IMG/VR virus record: IMGVR_UViG_3300017990_000030
Location: 1-39,953 of that record
Reading direction: 5' to 3' (one strand)
Source of the DNA: a virus
Length of the DNA stretch: 39,953 bases
The notes below the pieces were generated by a model. That model was not told where the DNA came from. It searched no databases and was given only the letters and a program-made list of their open reading frames with translations. Below, piece by piece: positions 16,207 through 22,913 of this stretch. The translations under genes and the position numbers were made by a program. How positions within the stretch are numbered: the stretch's first letter is position 1; each line of letters begins with the position of its first letter.

Positions 16207-17025
16207 ATGAAAGAGTTAACTGCAAATGAAGTACTAAAGAAAATCAACTTTCCAGTAGAGCTTCAAGATGTGTTTCTTGCTGATGGGAGAAAGATCGACA
16301 ATCATAAAACTGTTATTCGGAAAGATATCAATAAACCTTTAAGCATAGTGACTGACAGATACAATCTTTTAGACAATAAAAGATGTTTTTCAGTTCCGCT
16401 TGAAGTTATTACTTCTTCGAAGAATAACTATCTTATCAATCGTTACAGTCTCAATAAAGAAGGAGAGACAACTGTTGTTGATTGTCTTTCTAAAGATGAT
16501 TACAAAATACCCGGAAATAAGAAAGATGAAGTTTACAAGAAAAGAGTTGTCTTTGTTAATTCTTACAATCGTAGATCATCTTTAAAAATGCTTTTTGGAG
16601 CTTGGAGACTTATATGCGAGAATGGAGCAGGTGTTTTTATGGAAAGCGTCGAGATGTTTAGAATCGTACATGCAGGAAACAGAGAGCCTAAGATCGTTAA
16701 AGATATGATAATGAAAAGCTTACTTAAATATGACGTTGTATTCAAGCAACATCTTGATGTTCTTTCAAATTTATCTAATGAAAGAGTTAACGAAAAAGAA
16801 TTAGTAAGTATTTTTGAGAGAATGAAATTTGGAAAAAGAGTATCTAAAAATATTAGCGATATTCTTTCTACAGACTATTCGCTTACTCTCTTGGGAATTT
16901 ATGGAGCTGTAACTCAGTATTTAAGAAATAGAGAGATATCGGCAGGTATAATATATCCCTCTATATTAGCTGATTCTTTGAAAATTCTAAATGTTCTTGT
17001 AAAATCAAAAAAGATCAGAAGATAA
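16207..17025 (+). CDS. DUF932-like phage/plasmid protein
   Basis: This 272-residue protein resembles the DUF932 family carried by phages and plasmids; its biochemical function is unknown. Matching features are 'SIVTDRYNLLDN' early on and the central 'VFVNSYNRRSSLKMLFGAWR' followed by 'LICENGAGVF', the family's N-S-...-C-x-N-G core. The ATG at 16207 is preceded by GGAGG (16194-16198); an ATG at 16192 would put the ribosome site inside the gene. The gene uses more C/G-ending codons (ATC, GAC, CTT, CGT) than its neighbours, and a perfect terminator follows. It therefore looks like a separately acquired and separately expressed unit inside the replication block. A weak -10-like TGTAAATAAT lies upstream at 16167. 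Confidence 0.6.
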   Translation: MKELTANEVLKKINFPVELQDVFLADGRKIDNHKTVIRKDINKPLSIVTDRYNLLDNKRCFSVPLEVITSSKNNYLINRYSLNKEGETTVVDCLSKDDYKIPGNKKDEVYKKRVVFVNSYNRRSSLKMLFGAWRLICENGAGVFMESVEMFRIVHAGNREPKIVKDMIMKSLLKYDVVFKQHLDVLSNLSNERVNEKELVSIFERMKFGKRVSKNISDILSTDYSLTLLGIYGAVTQYLRNREISAGIIYPSILADSLKILNVLVKSKKIRR

Positions 17026-17034
17026 GTTAAAGGG

Positions 17035-17061
17035 AAGGCGCTTCTCAAAGCGCCTTTTTTT
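17035..17061 (+). terminator. Rho-independent terminator after the DUF932-like gene
   Basis: AAGGCGCTT (17035-17043), loop CTCA, AAGCGCCTT (17048-17056): a perfect 9-base GC-rich stem running straight into seven T (17055-17061). It is the strongest hairpin in the window along with that at 12620. It isolates the upstream gene from the primase group. Confidence 0.9.
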
Positions 17062-17065
17062 GTTT

Positions 17066-17242
17066 ATGAAATTAAAAATAGGAGTAAAATTAGAAATTTT
17101 TTATAGGAAGCAAAAAGAGTTGGGTATATTAATGGGAGTAGGAGTATATAAAGATTTTAAAGTATTAATTAATAAATCGTTTTTGATTGAAATAAATAAA
17201 AAAGATATAATTAAAATGATTGATAAAAATGAATCTATTTAA
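17066..17242 (+). CDS. Short unknown protein
   Basis: This 58-residue basic reading frame starts at ATG 17066, directly after the terminator T-run, with no ribosome site. A later in-frame ATG (17132) is an alternative. The product is beta-rich then basic ('KIGVKLEIFYRKQKELG', 'VYKDFKVLINKSFLIEI'). Its 3' end overlaps the next gene. Coding status is uncertain because the terminator lies immediately upstream and no promoter is evident. Confidence 0.3.
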   Translation: MKLKIGVKLEIFYRKQKELGILMGVGVYKDFKVLINKSFLIEINKKDIIKMIDKNESI

Positions 17243-17498
17243 AAATGTTAAATATGATATAAATATTTATGGTACCATGAATGCAAAGTTTCCAACAAAA
17301 TGGATTGAAAATTTATATAAAAAAGTAAATGGAGATTTAAGAATTCATTTAAAAGATGTTTTAGACGATTCAAGAAGAATATCTATTTTTAAAAAAGATT
17401 TTGTTTATTTAAATAAATTTCAAGTTGATTGGATTATAGAATGTATAAAAGAATACAATAAGACAGGAATTTGGAGAGATTGTTCGAAAAGTTTATAA
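17229..17498 (+). CDS. Unknown small protein upstream of primase
   Basis: This 89-residue protein starts at ATG 17229, inside the end of the preceding frame; an in-frame TTG lies at 17220. The sequence looks like a folded protein: 'FPTKWIENLYKKVNGDLRIH', 'DSRRISIFKKDFVYLNKFQV', then 'DWIIECIKEYNKTGIW'. No motif assigns a function. No clear ribosome site is present, so translation may be coupled to the frame before it. Confidence 0.45.
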   Translation: MNLFKNVKYDINIYGTMNAKFPTKWIENLYKKVNGDLRIHLKDVLDDSRRISIFKKDFVYLNKFQVDWIIECIKEYNKTGIWRDCSKSL

Positions 17499-17547
17499 AA
17501 AAAAAAAAAATTTTTGTTTACTTTAAAATTTAAAAGGTTAGTATATT
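17497..17547 (+). promoter_or_regulatory. A-tract and weak promoter upstream of primase
   Basis: Fourteen consecutive A (17497-17510) run into TTTTTGTTTA (17511-17520) and, further on, TATATT (17542-17547). TTTTTGTTTA matches the upstream block of the recurrent promoter motif, but the distance to the -10-like box is about three bases longer than in the other copies. The A-tract could act as a bent-DNA or UP-type element. The primase gene has only AAAAGG as a distant ribosome site. Confidence 0.35.
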
Positions 17548-17550
17548 ATT

Positions 17551-18543
17551 ATGTATAATGGGAAAGAAAAATATAATGAAATAATTAGCGAAATTGATAT
17601 CGAGAAAGAGCTTGCCGATAGAAATATAAGAGGTAAAATAACTTCTAATAATTTAATGATATTGTGTCCGTTTCATAATGAAAAAAATGCTTCATTTGGA
17701 ATTTCTGTAGATGGTGATAAGAAGGGAGTATATCAGTGTTTTTCGTGTGGTGAATCTGGTAATTTTTTTCATTTAATAAGTTATTTGGATGATATAACTT
17801 TTGAGGAAGCAATAAGTTCTTACGAAAAAGACAGCATTAATGTTGCAGAGATTAAAAAATTGAAAGATTTGTTTGTAAATAAATTAAATAAAACTATGTT
17901 AAAGCAAAAAATGAAAATTATAAATTTAAGATTTTTAGAAAGATTCAAAAAACCTTATGGAAAGTTTTTAGATTATATTATAGAAGAGAGAAAATTAAAT
18001 AAAAAAACAATAGAAAAATTTAATATATTATGTTGCGATACAAATTACGATGATTTAAAATGGAAAAACAGAGTAATAATCCCCTGGTACGACTTGAAAG
18101 GAAGATTAATAACAATAGATGCTAGAAAAATATACGAAAAAGATAAGATATATAAAATAAGAAAAATAAAAAATAGTGATTCAAATAAAGTTCTATTTGG
18201 CTTAAATTTTATAGAAAGAAATTCTACAATCATTATTGTAGAAGGTAGCTTTGATGCAATGTATCTTCAACAGAATAATATTTCAGCAGTTGCTTTGGGG
18301 ACTTCAAGTATAAGTGATTATCAAATAAAATTGCTTTTAAAACATACAAATAATATTGTGTTATCTTTCGACGGAGATATTCCATATTATAGAGAAAGAA
18401 ATATGACAAGTATAAAAAAATATAAAGACATTTTATCAAATTTATTTAATGTTGAGATAGTAAAACTTAAGAATAATAGAGATCCAAACGATTTGTCTTC
18501 AGAAGAAATAGATAAGATTTATTGTAATTTTAAAAGAAATTAA
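17551..18543 (+). CDS. dnaG: DnaG-like DNA primase
   Basis: This 330-residue primase makes RNA primers for lagging-strand synthesis. An N-terminal CHC2 zinc finger has ligands C39, H42, C63 and C66 ('CPFHNE', 'CFSCGESGN'). A Toprim catalytic domain follows, with 'IIIVEGSFDAMYLQ' (E231) and 'LSFDGDIP' (D274, D276). It is shorter than bacterial DnaG (~600 residues) because the helicase-binding C-terminal domain is absent, as in many phage primases. Near its end 'NNRDPNDLSSEEI' matches the conserved D-P-D/N region after Toprim. Together with DnaB-like and DnaC-like genes upstream it completes the priming apparatus. Confidence 0.85.
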   Translation: MYNGKEKYNEIISEIDIEKELADRNIRGKITSNNLMILCPFHNEKNASFGISVDGDKKGVYQCFSCGESGNFFHLISYLDDITFEEAISSYEKDSINVAEIKKLKDLFVNKLNKTMLKQKMKIINLRFLERFKKPYGKFLDYIIEERKLNKKTIEKFNILCCDTNYDDLKWKNRVIIPWYDLKGRLITIDARKIYEKDKIYKIRKIKNSDSNKVLFGLNFIERNSTIIIVEGSFDAMYLQQNNISAVALGTSSISDYQIKLLLKHTNNIVLSFDGDIPYYRERNMTSIKKYKDILSNLFNVEIVKLKNNRDPNDLSSEEIDKIYCNFKRN

Positions 18544-18564
18544 AATATATCAGGAGAAAATGGG

Positions 18565-19113
18565 ATGATTGATTTCGATGATATAATAAATTCAATTAAA
18601 AAAAACGTAGAATATTATAGTTATTATGTTTCGAGGAATTCTAAAATAGAATATCACGACGCAAAACAAGAAATACTTTTAAGGTTATTTATTTCTAAAG
18701 ATAAATATAATGAAAAATTAAGTTGCAAGAAAACATATTTTATAACTGTAGCGAAAAAAGAAGCTATGCATATTTTAAAAAATTCTAGAAATAATAAGAA
18801 TAGTTTTTACAATGATACTATTTCATATAACGAATATACTTTTGATGAAAATAATAATAAAAGAGAAAAATTATATTTTATAAAAGAGACTAGAGAAATT
18901 TACGATTACGTTAATCGTGTAGAATTATCAGATATTTTCGATAGAATAGAGAATTTATTGGATAAAAATGCAAAAAAGATATTCGAATTAATGAGACAAA
19001 ATAATTTTGATTTAGACGATATTGCAAAGTTTTTGAATACAACAAAACAAAATATATGTAATATCGTAAGAAGAAAAATAAGACCCATATTAAAAAAAAT
19101 GTTAATAAAATAA
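18565..19113 (+). CDS. Small sigma-factor-like protein (regions 2 and 4)
   Basis: This 182-residue protein has the build of an ECF-type sigma factor. Residues ~28-72 resemble region 2 ('IEYHDAKQEILLRLFISKDK', 'KTYFITVAKKEAMHILKNS'), which contacts core polymerase and the -10 box. Residues ~128-182 resemble region 4 ('LDKNAKKIFELMRQNNFDLD', then the helix-turn-helix 'IAKFLNTTKQNICNIVRRK'). GGAGA precedes the ATG. It could redirect host RNA polymerase to phage genes; that is inference, and a DNA-binding regulator with similar helices is the alternative. A copy of the recurrent promoter motif follows immediately. Confidence 0.6.
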   Translation: MIDFDDIINSIKKNVEYYSYYVSRNSKIEYHDAKQEILLRLFISKDKYNEKLSCKKTYFITVAKKEAMHILKNSRNNKNSFYNDTISYNEYTFDENNNKREKLYFIKETREIYDYVNRVELSDIFDRIENLLDKNAKKIFELMRQNNFDLDDIAKFLNTTKQNICNIVRRKIRPILKKMLIK

Positions 19114-19129
19114 ATATATTGTATATAAT
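19095..19129 (+). promoter_or_regulatory. Promoter motif copy 2 (nucleotide cassette)
   Basis: TGTTAATAA (19100-19108), 11 bases, TGTATATAAT (19120-19129): the same blocks and spacing as the copy at 12670, with one mismatch in the nine-base upstream core. The motif overlaps the end of the sigma-like gene. The -10 hexamer ends six bases before the dCMP deaminase ATG at 19136, so transcription should begin at or next to the start codon. Confidence 0.7.
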
Positions 19130-19135
19130 TAATAT

Positions 19136-19594
19136 ATGAAAAGAATAAGTTTTGACGAGTTATGGATGACGATAGTGAAAGTTCTTGAAAATAGAAGTAC
19201 TTGTTTGAGAAGAAAAGTGGGAGCTGTGTTAGTTAAAGATAATATTTTATTATCAACGGGGTGGAATGGGGCCCCAAGAGATATGAATCACTGTGAAATT
19301 TGTATACGAAATAGAGATAAAATACAATCGGGAACTAGATTTGAATATTGTCGAGGTGTACATTCAGAACAAAACGCGTTATTGCAGTGTATTTTGAAGC
19401 AAACAAATTGCGAAGGAGCAACATTATATTGCTCAACATCTCCTTGCGTGACGTGCGCAAAACTATTAATTCAAATGAAGATAAATAGCGTAATATTTTT
19501 AGAGATATACGATGACGATCTTGCTTTTGAGATGTTAGATGAAGCGGGGATAAAATATAGAATGTATTTGAGAGAAATTAATCTTTTGAGGTGA
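19136..19594 (+). CDS. dCMP deaminase
   Basis: This 152-residue zinc enzyme converts dCMP to dUMP, the substrate for thymidylate synthesis. Catalytic zinc motifs are 'VHSEQNALLQC' (H76, E78 as proton shuttle) and 'SPCVTCAKLL' (C104, C107). The N-terminus has the family's 'STCLRRKVGAVLVKDN' and 'GWNGAPRDMNHCEIC', whose extra cysteines suggest the second structural zinc found in T4-type enzymes. Length is normal. No ribosome site lies before the ATG, and a promoter -10 box ends six bases upstream, so the mRNA is probably leaderless. It heads the deoxynucleotide cassette. Confidence 0.9.
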   Translation: MKRISFDELWMTIVKVLENRSTCLRRKVGAVLVKDNILLSTGWNGAPRDMNHCEICIRNRDKIQSGTRFEYCRGVHSEQNALLQCILKQTNCEGATLYCSTSPCVTCAKLLIQMKINSVIFLEIYDDDLAFEMLDEAGIKYRMYLREINLLR

Positions 19595-19599
19595 TAGAG

Positions 19600-20193
19600 A
19601 TGATTGAAACATTAATATTAATTTCGGGAGGACTTTTATTGATATGCGTTTTTCTTATATCAATAATAATACTCTTGAAAAAGAAAGAAAATGTATTAGC
19701 TTATGATTATGTAGATCTATTATTAAAACAAGGTAGAAAGAAACAAGATAACAACAATGAAATTAATCCCAACAATGAATGCTCTCATCTATATGAAGAT
19801 ATAGAAATACCAAAAGATTTGTCGAATCCTTTAAAAGAGATATGGGACAAGCAAACTCTTTTTCAAAGTAAATATGCGAACTTTAATGAGGAGATGAGTT
19901 TAAAAAATAGAATAAATTTTATAGATAAGAACTGGAGAAATCTTTGTATAGAGTATGGAGAGCTTATGCAAAGACTTCCTTATAAAGAATGGAAGAGATA
20001 CAAAAATATAGATTTCAATTTGTCAAAAAAATATATGCTTGAAATTTTTTACGAATATGCAGACATGGCTCATTTTTTTGTTACAATAGGAATTTATTTG
20101 GGAATAGATTGGAAGACATTTTATAATTTATATATTACGAAAAATAAAGAAAATTTTAATAGACAAAAAAGAAAAGAATACAAAGGAGAATAG
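19600..20193 (+). CDS. Membrane-anchored dUTPase-like all-alpha NTP pyrophosphatase
   Basis: The 197-residue protein begins with a transmembrane helix (residues ~3-27, 'TLILISGGLLLICVFLISII' followed by I-I-L-L-K-K-K). After a polar linker comes an all-alpha dimeric dUTPase/MazG-like domain. It has the ExxE motif in 'LCIEYGELMQRLPYKEWKRY', the ExxD motif in 'YEYADMAHFFVTIGIYLGI', and the family's closing helix 'LYITKNKENFNRQ'. The reaction would be dUTP to dUMP. ATG 19600 is preceded by GAGGTGAT; an in-frame GTG at 19591 overlaps that site. A membrane anchor on this enzyme is unusual. Confidence 0.6.
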   Translation: MIETLILISGGLLLICVFLISIIILLKKKENVLAYDYVDLLLKQGRKKQDNNNEINPNNECSHLYEDIEIPKDLSNPLKEIWDKQTLFQSKYANFNEEMSLKNRINFIDKNWRNLCIEYGELMQRLPYKEWKRYKNIDFNLSKKYMLEIFYEYADMAHFFVTIGIYLGIDWKTFYNLYITKNKENFNRQKRKEYKGE

Positions 20194-20197
20194 AAAT

Positions 20198-21082
20198 TTG
20201 AACTATATTTTAGGATCTGGAATAACGAGTTTAATTTTAAAAGTATATTTAAAAAATTATAAAATAATCGGTAATAAATTAGGTGGGCAACTTTCAAGTT
20301 GCTTTCAGTTAGGGCCTAGAATATTAAAAAAAACTCAATATACAGAAGATTTTTTTAAAAGAATCAATTATTATCCAGAATTGAAGACATATAAAATAGG
20401 ATATTATTATGCAGATAAAATACATTCTATGTGTGATATTGAAAATCGATGTAGATATTTCACTAAGACTAGAGGTACGTGTTTGCTTTTAAGCGAATCG
20501 TCTATGAATGATGGTTTGAATGTTATGAATGGATATGATTTAGATGACTTGATGTTGATAAAAATAATAGAATCTATAGATAAAAAAGATTTGATTGAAG
20601 AAAATATTATATCGATAGATATTAAGAAATCTAGAATATTTACTTATAATAACATATATAAATATAACAAAATTATAAATACTATTCCTGTTGAAGATTT
20701 AGTATCTTTGTTGAATATATTCTATAGATTAGAAGTGAATTACATATCTGTTATTTTTTTACTTTTAGATAAAAAATATTTTAATATAGATTTAAAAGAT
20801 TTCGATTTTGTTTATTTTACTGATTATAAGTATGCGTTTCATAGAGTAACTAATTTGAATAGATTCTTATGTATAGAAGTAAGGAAAGATAGAATTTCTG
20901 AAATAGATGAAAAAATATTAAAAAAATCTAAAAAGTTTCTTTTTAAAAGAGGGATATTAGTTGACGATAAGAATTATGATAATATAGAAGATATAGAATG
21001 TATTGGAAGATACGCTCAAGTTAGTCACAAAATAAGATCTCATAATGTTATACAAAAAGCGTTGGAGATGTCTAATGAATAA
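20198..21082 (+). CDS. FAD-binding oxidoreductase (UGM / protoporphyrinogen-oxidase-like)
   Basis: This 294-residue protein starts at TTG 20198, with AAAGGAG upstream. The dinucleotide-binding motif 'YILGSGITSLILKVYLK' begins two residues later, so the start must be this early. 'IIGNKLGGQLSS' follows as the second flavin-binding loop. Later stretches fit the amine-oxidase/UDP-galactopyranose-mutase fold: 'KIINTIPVEDLVSLL', 'FVYFTDYKYAFHRVTNLNRF', and the C-terminal FAD contact 'IGRYAQVSHKIRSHNVIQKA'. Substrate unknown. Its place between dUTPase-like and thymidylate-type genes suggests a role in nucleotide metabolism or base modification, or in supplying reduced flavin; this is inference. Confidence 0.6.
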   Translation: MNYILGSGITSLILKVYLKNYKIIGNKLGGQLSSCFQLGPRILKKTQYTEDFFKRINYYPELKTYKIGYYYADKIHSMCDIENRCRYFTKTRGTCLLLSESSMNDGLNVMNGYDLDDLMLIKIIESIDKKDLIEENIISIDIKKSRIFTYNNIYKYNKIINTIPVEDLVSLLNIFYRLEVNYISVIFLLLDKKYFNIDLKDFDFVYFTDYKYAFHRVTNLNRFLCIEVRKDRISEIDEKILKKSKKFLFKRGILVDDKNYDNIEDIECIGRYAQVSHKIRSHNVIQKALEMSNE

Positions 21083-21989
21083 ACTTTGGAAAATTCAAAA
21101 AGAATTCAACGATAAGTTCTTTAAAGATATAAATAAAGATATAAGTTCGTTAACAACAGAAGAAAAAATAAAAGAAACAAAAGAATTTATATTGCATTTA
21201 TCAAGAGAGATATATGAAATATTAGATCTTATTCCTTTTAAGATGCATAGAAGATATAATAAATTTGAAATTTTAAAATCAGAAATAACTGAAAGTTTAA
21301 TTGATGCTCAGAAATTTTTATTGGGTTTGTTTCAAATATGGAATGTAAATTATAAAGAATTTGAAGAAGTTTTTATAAGAAAATCTTTTGTAGTTTCACA
21401 AAGATACGAACAAGAGAAAAAAATTAAAGAAATATTTAATTACGAAAAAATATGTATTTTAGATATAGATGGAGTATTATCTGATTATCCGAAGTGTTTT
21501 ATCAAATATATTAATAATAAAATTCATTCGTATTTTGATTCATTGAGTGAAGTAGAAGAAAAATTAAAATTAGAGACATTGTATTCTTTGAAAGATGATT
21601 ACAGAAAATCAGGATATAAAAGAAATATAAAAGTAAAAGATGGCGCTGTAAGTTTTGTTAATAAGTTAAAAAAAAATGTGTATAATATAATATTATTGAC
21701 AGCAAGACCTTACCATAAATATAGTAGAATATATCACGACACGATTTATTGGTTGAAGAAAAATAAAATAAAATATGATTTTATATTGTGGGATAGAAAA
21801 AAAGATTTAAGCATTTTAAATAATTTCGATTTGAAAAATATAAAGTTTGTTATAGAAGACAATTTGAATAAAGCTAATAAGATATCTAAATTGGGCGTTA
21901 AAGTGTATTTATTTAATAGTTCTCAAGATTTAGGAAAAATATACAAAAATGTAATTTTGATAGATAATTTTGATGAGGTAAAAATATGA
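21075..21989 (+). CDS. Fusion: all-alpha NTP pyrophosphatase-like + HAD phosphatase
   Basis: In this 304-residue protein, residues 1-~118 resemble the dUTPase-like domain of the gene at 19600: 'LHLSREIYEILDLIPFKMHR' (ExxE), then 'ITESLIDAQKFLLGLFQIW' and 'FVVSQRYEQE'. The second acidic motif is imperfect, so activity is uncertain. Residues ~125-304 are a HAD-superfamily hydrolase: 'ILDIDGVLSDYP' (D130, D132), 'ILLTARPYHKY' (motif II) and 'KFVIEDNLNKA' (motif IV). HAD proteins of this sort are often 5'-nucleotidases or polynucleotide phosphatases. ATG 21075 has GGAG nine bases upstream and overlaps the previous gene; an ATG at 21045 lacks a site. Confidence 0.6.
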   Translation: MNKLWKIQKEFNDKFFKDINKDISSLTTEEKIKETKEFILHLSREIYEILDLIPFKMHRRYNKFEILKSEITESLIDAQKFLLGLFQIWNVNYKEFEEVFIRKSFVVSQRYEQEKKIKEIFNYEKICILDIDGVLSDYPKCFIKYINNKIHSYFDSLSEVEEKLKLETLYSLKDDYRKSGYKRNIKVKDGAVSFVNKLKKNVYNIILLTARPYHKYSRIYHDTIYWLKKNKIKYDFILWDRKKDLSILNNFDLKNIKFVIEDNLNKANKISKLGVKVYLFNSSQDLGKIYKNVILIDNFDEVKI

Positions 21990-22465
21990 TAGAGAAAATG
22001 GGGATTGAAAAATATTGTAGATGTTTTTTTAAACATAACGGAGTCGTTATTGTAGACAATAAGAAAACGATTGAAATAGAAGGACATTTAATTAATAATT
22101 TAGATAATAAGGAGTTAAAAAGAAAGTTAAACAGCGTCGAAGCAGAGCCATATTTACATACGTACAGAGAATATAAACAACAAATAGTAGAAGAGCTTAA
22201 ACGAGATATTAATTCAAGAAGAGTTGTATTAAGTTTTTATAATAAAGAGGGGATTTCAGAAAATCTTAATTGTATGATATGCGCTCAATTATTATTTAGA
22301 AATGAAAAATTAAATATTCATGTTTTTTCAAGAAGCTCTGATGTCTATAAATTAAAAGATGATTTAATAACGATGAAATTTATATTGGATGATATCTCAA
22401 AACAAATAAAAGTAGATTCTGGAATAATTTGTTTCTACGCAGGGAGTTTTCATGAGTACGTTTGA
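21986..22465 (+). CDS. Short ThyA-like (thymidylate synthase / hydroxymethylase fold) protein
   Basis: This 159-residue protein aligns by eye with the C-terminal half of ThyA-type thymidylate synthases. 'NCMICAQLLFR' stands for the catalytic P-C-H-x3-Q segment, with the Cys kept. 'KLNIHVFSRSSDVY' stands for the 'KLsc.lyQRSxDv' dUMP-phosphate loop, and 'YAGSFHEYV' for the 'GDxHxY' end. An Arg pair in 'DINSRRVVLSFYNKEG' fits the first phosphate loop. The usual N-terminal domain is missing (ThyA is ~260-300 residues). The Asn that selects dUMP cannot be placed with confidence, so a hydroxymethylase or a non-catalytic role is possible. It overlaps both neighbours. Confidence 0.5.
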   Translation: MIEKMGIEKYCRCFFKHNGVVIVDNKKTIEIEGHLINNLDNKELKRKLNSVEAEPYLHTYREYKQQIVEELKRDINSRRVVLSFYNKEGISENLNCMICAQLLFRNEKLNIHVFSRSSDVYKLKDDLITMKFILDDISKQIKVDSGIICFYAGSFHEYV

Positions 22466-22913
22466 TATAATAATAGTAGAGGGAGCAGACAAAGTTGGGA
22501 AGACTACTTTTAAAAAAGAACTAGAAAGAATAACGAATTATAAGTATATTTTCATAGATAGAATGTATTCTTCTGCAGTCGTGTATGAGAAGCTTAAAAA
22601 AAGAGGGAATGATATAGAAGCGTATCGAGAAGATTTTAAGAGATTATGTGAACACTTTGATGTTCTATTGATATTTCTTTTTCCAAGAGATATTGGAGAT
22701 ATAGAGAGAAAAATAAAAGAATTAGGAGACGATATTGTAGATGTTAATGAAGTTCTTAATCTGTATATATTATATAGGAATGAATTTAGAAGTATAAAAA
22801 TGGATAAAGTAAAAAAAGATCTTCCTATAGCGGGTTTAGTAAGTTATATAGTTGATGTTGATGGTAATACTATTGAATTAGCAAGAAAAGCTAAAGAGGA
22901 TTTCAATTTATGA
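22452..22913 (+). CDS. Thymidylate-kinase-like P-loop nucleotide kinase
   Basis: This 153-residue kinase has the P-loop 'VEGADKVGKTTF' (residues 9-20), which matches the 'EGxDxxGKTT' form of thymidylate kinases, and a 'FIDRMYSSAVVYE' segment like the TMK DR(Y/H)xxS region. 'LLIFLFPRDIGDIERKIKE' fits the strand and lid helix. It is shorter than bacterial Tmk (~200 residues). Expected reaction: dTMP (or a modified dNMP) to the diphosphate. The ATG lies inside the ThyA-like gene and the stop overlaps the polymerase start (ATGA), so three successive genes are translationally linked. Confidence 0.65.
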   Translation: MSTFDIIIVEGADKVGKTTFKKELERITNYKYIFIDRMYSSAVVYEKLKKRGNDIEAYREDFKRLCEHFDVLLIFLFPRDIGDIERKIKELGDDIVDVNEVLNLYILYRNEFRSIKMDKVKKDLPIAGLVSYIVDVDGNTIELARKAKEDFNL

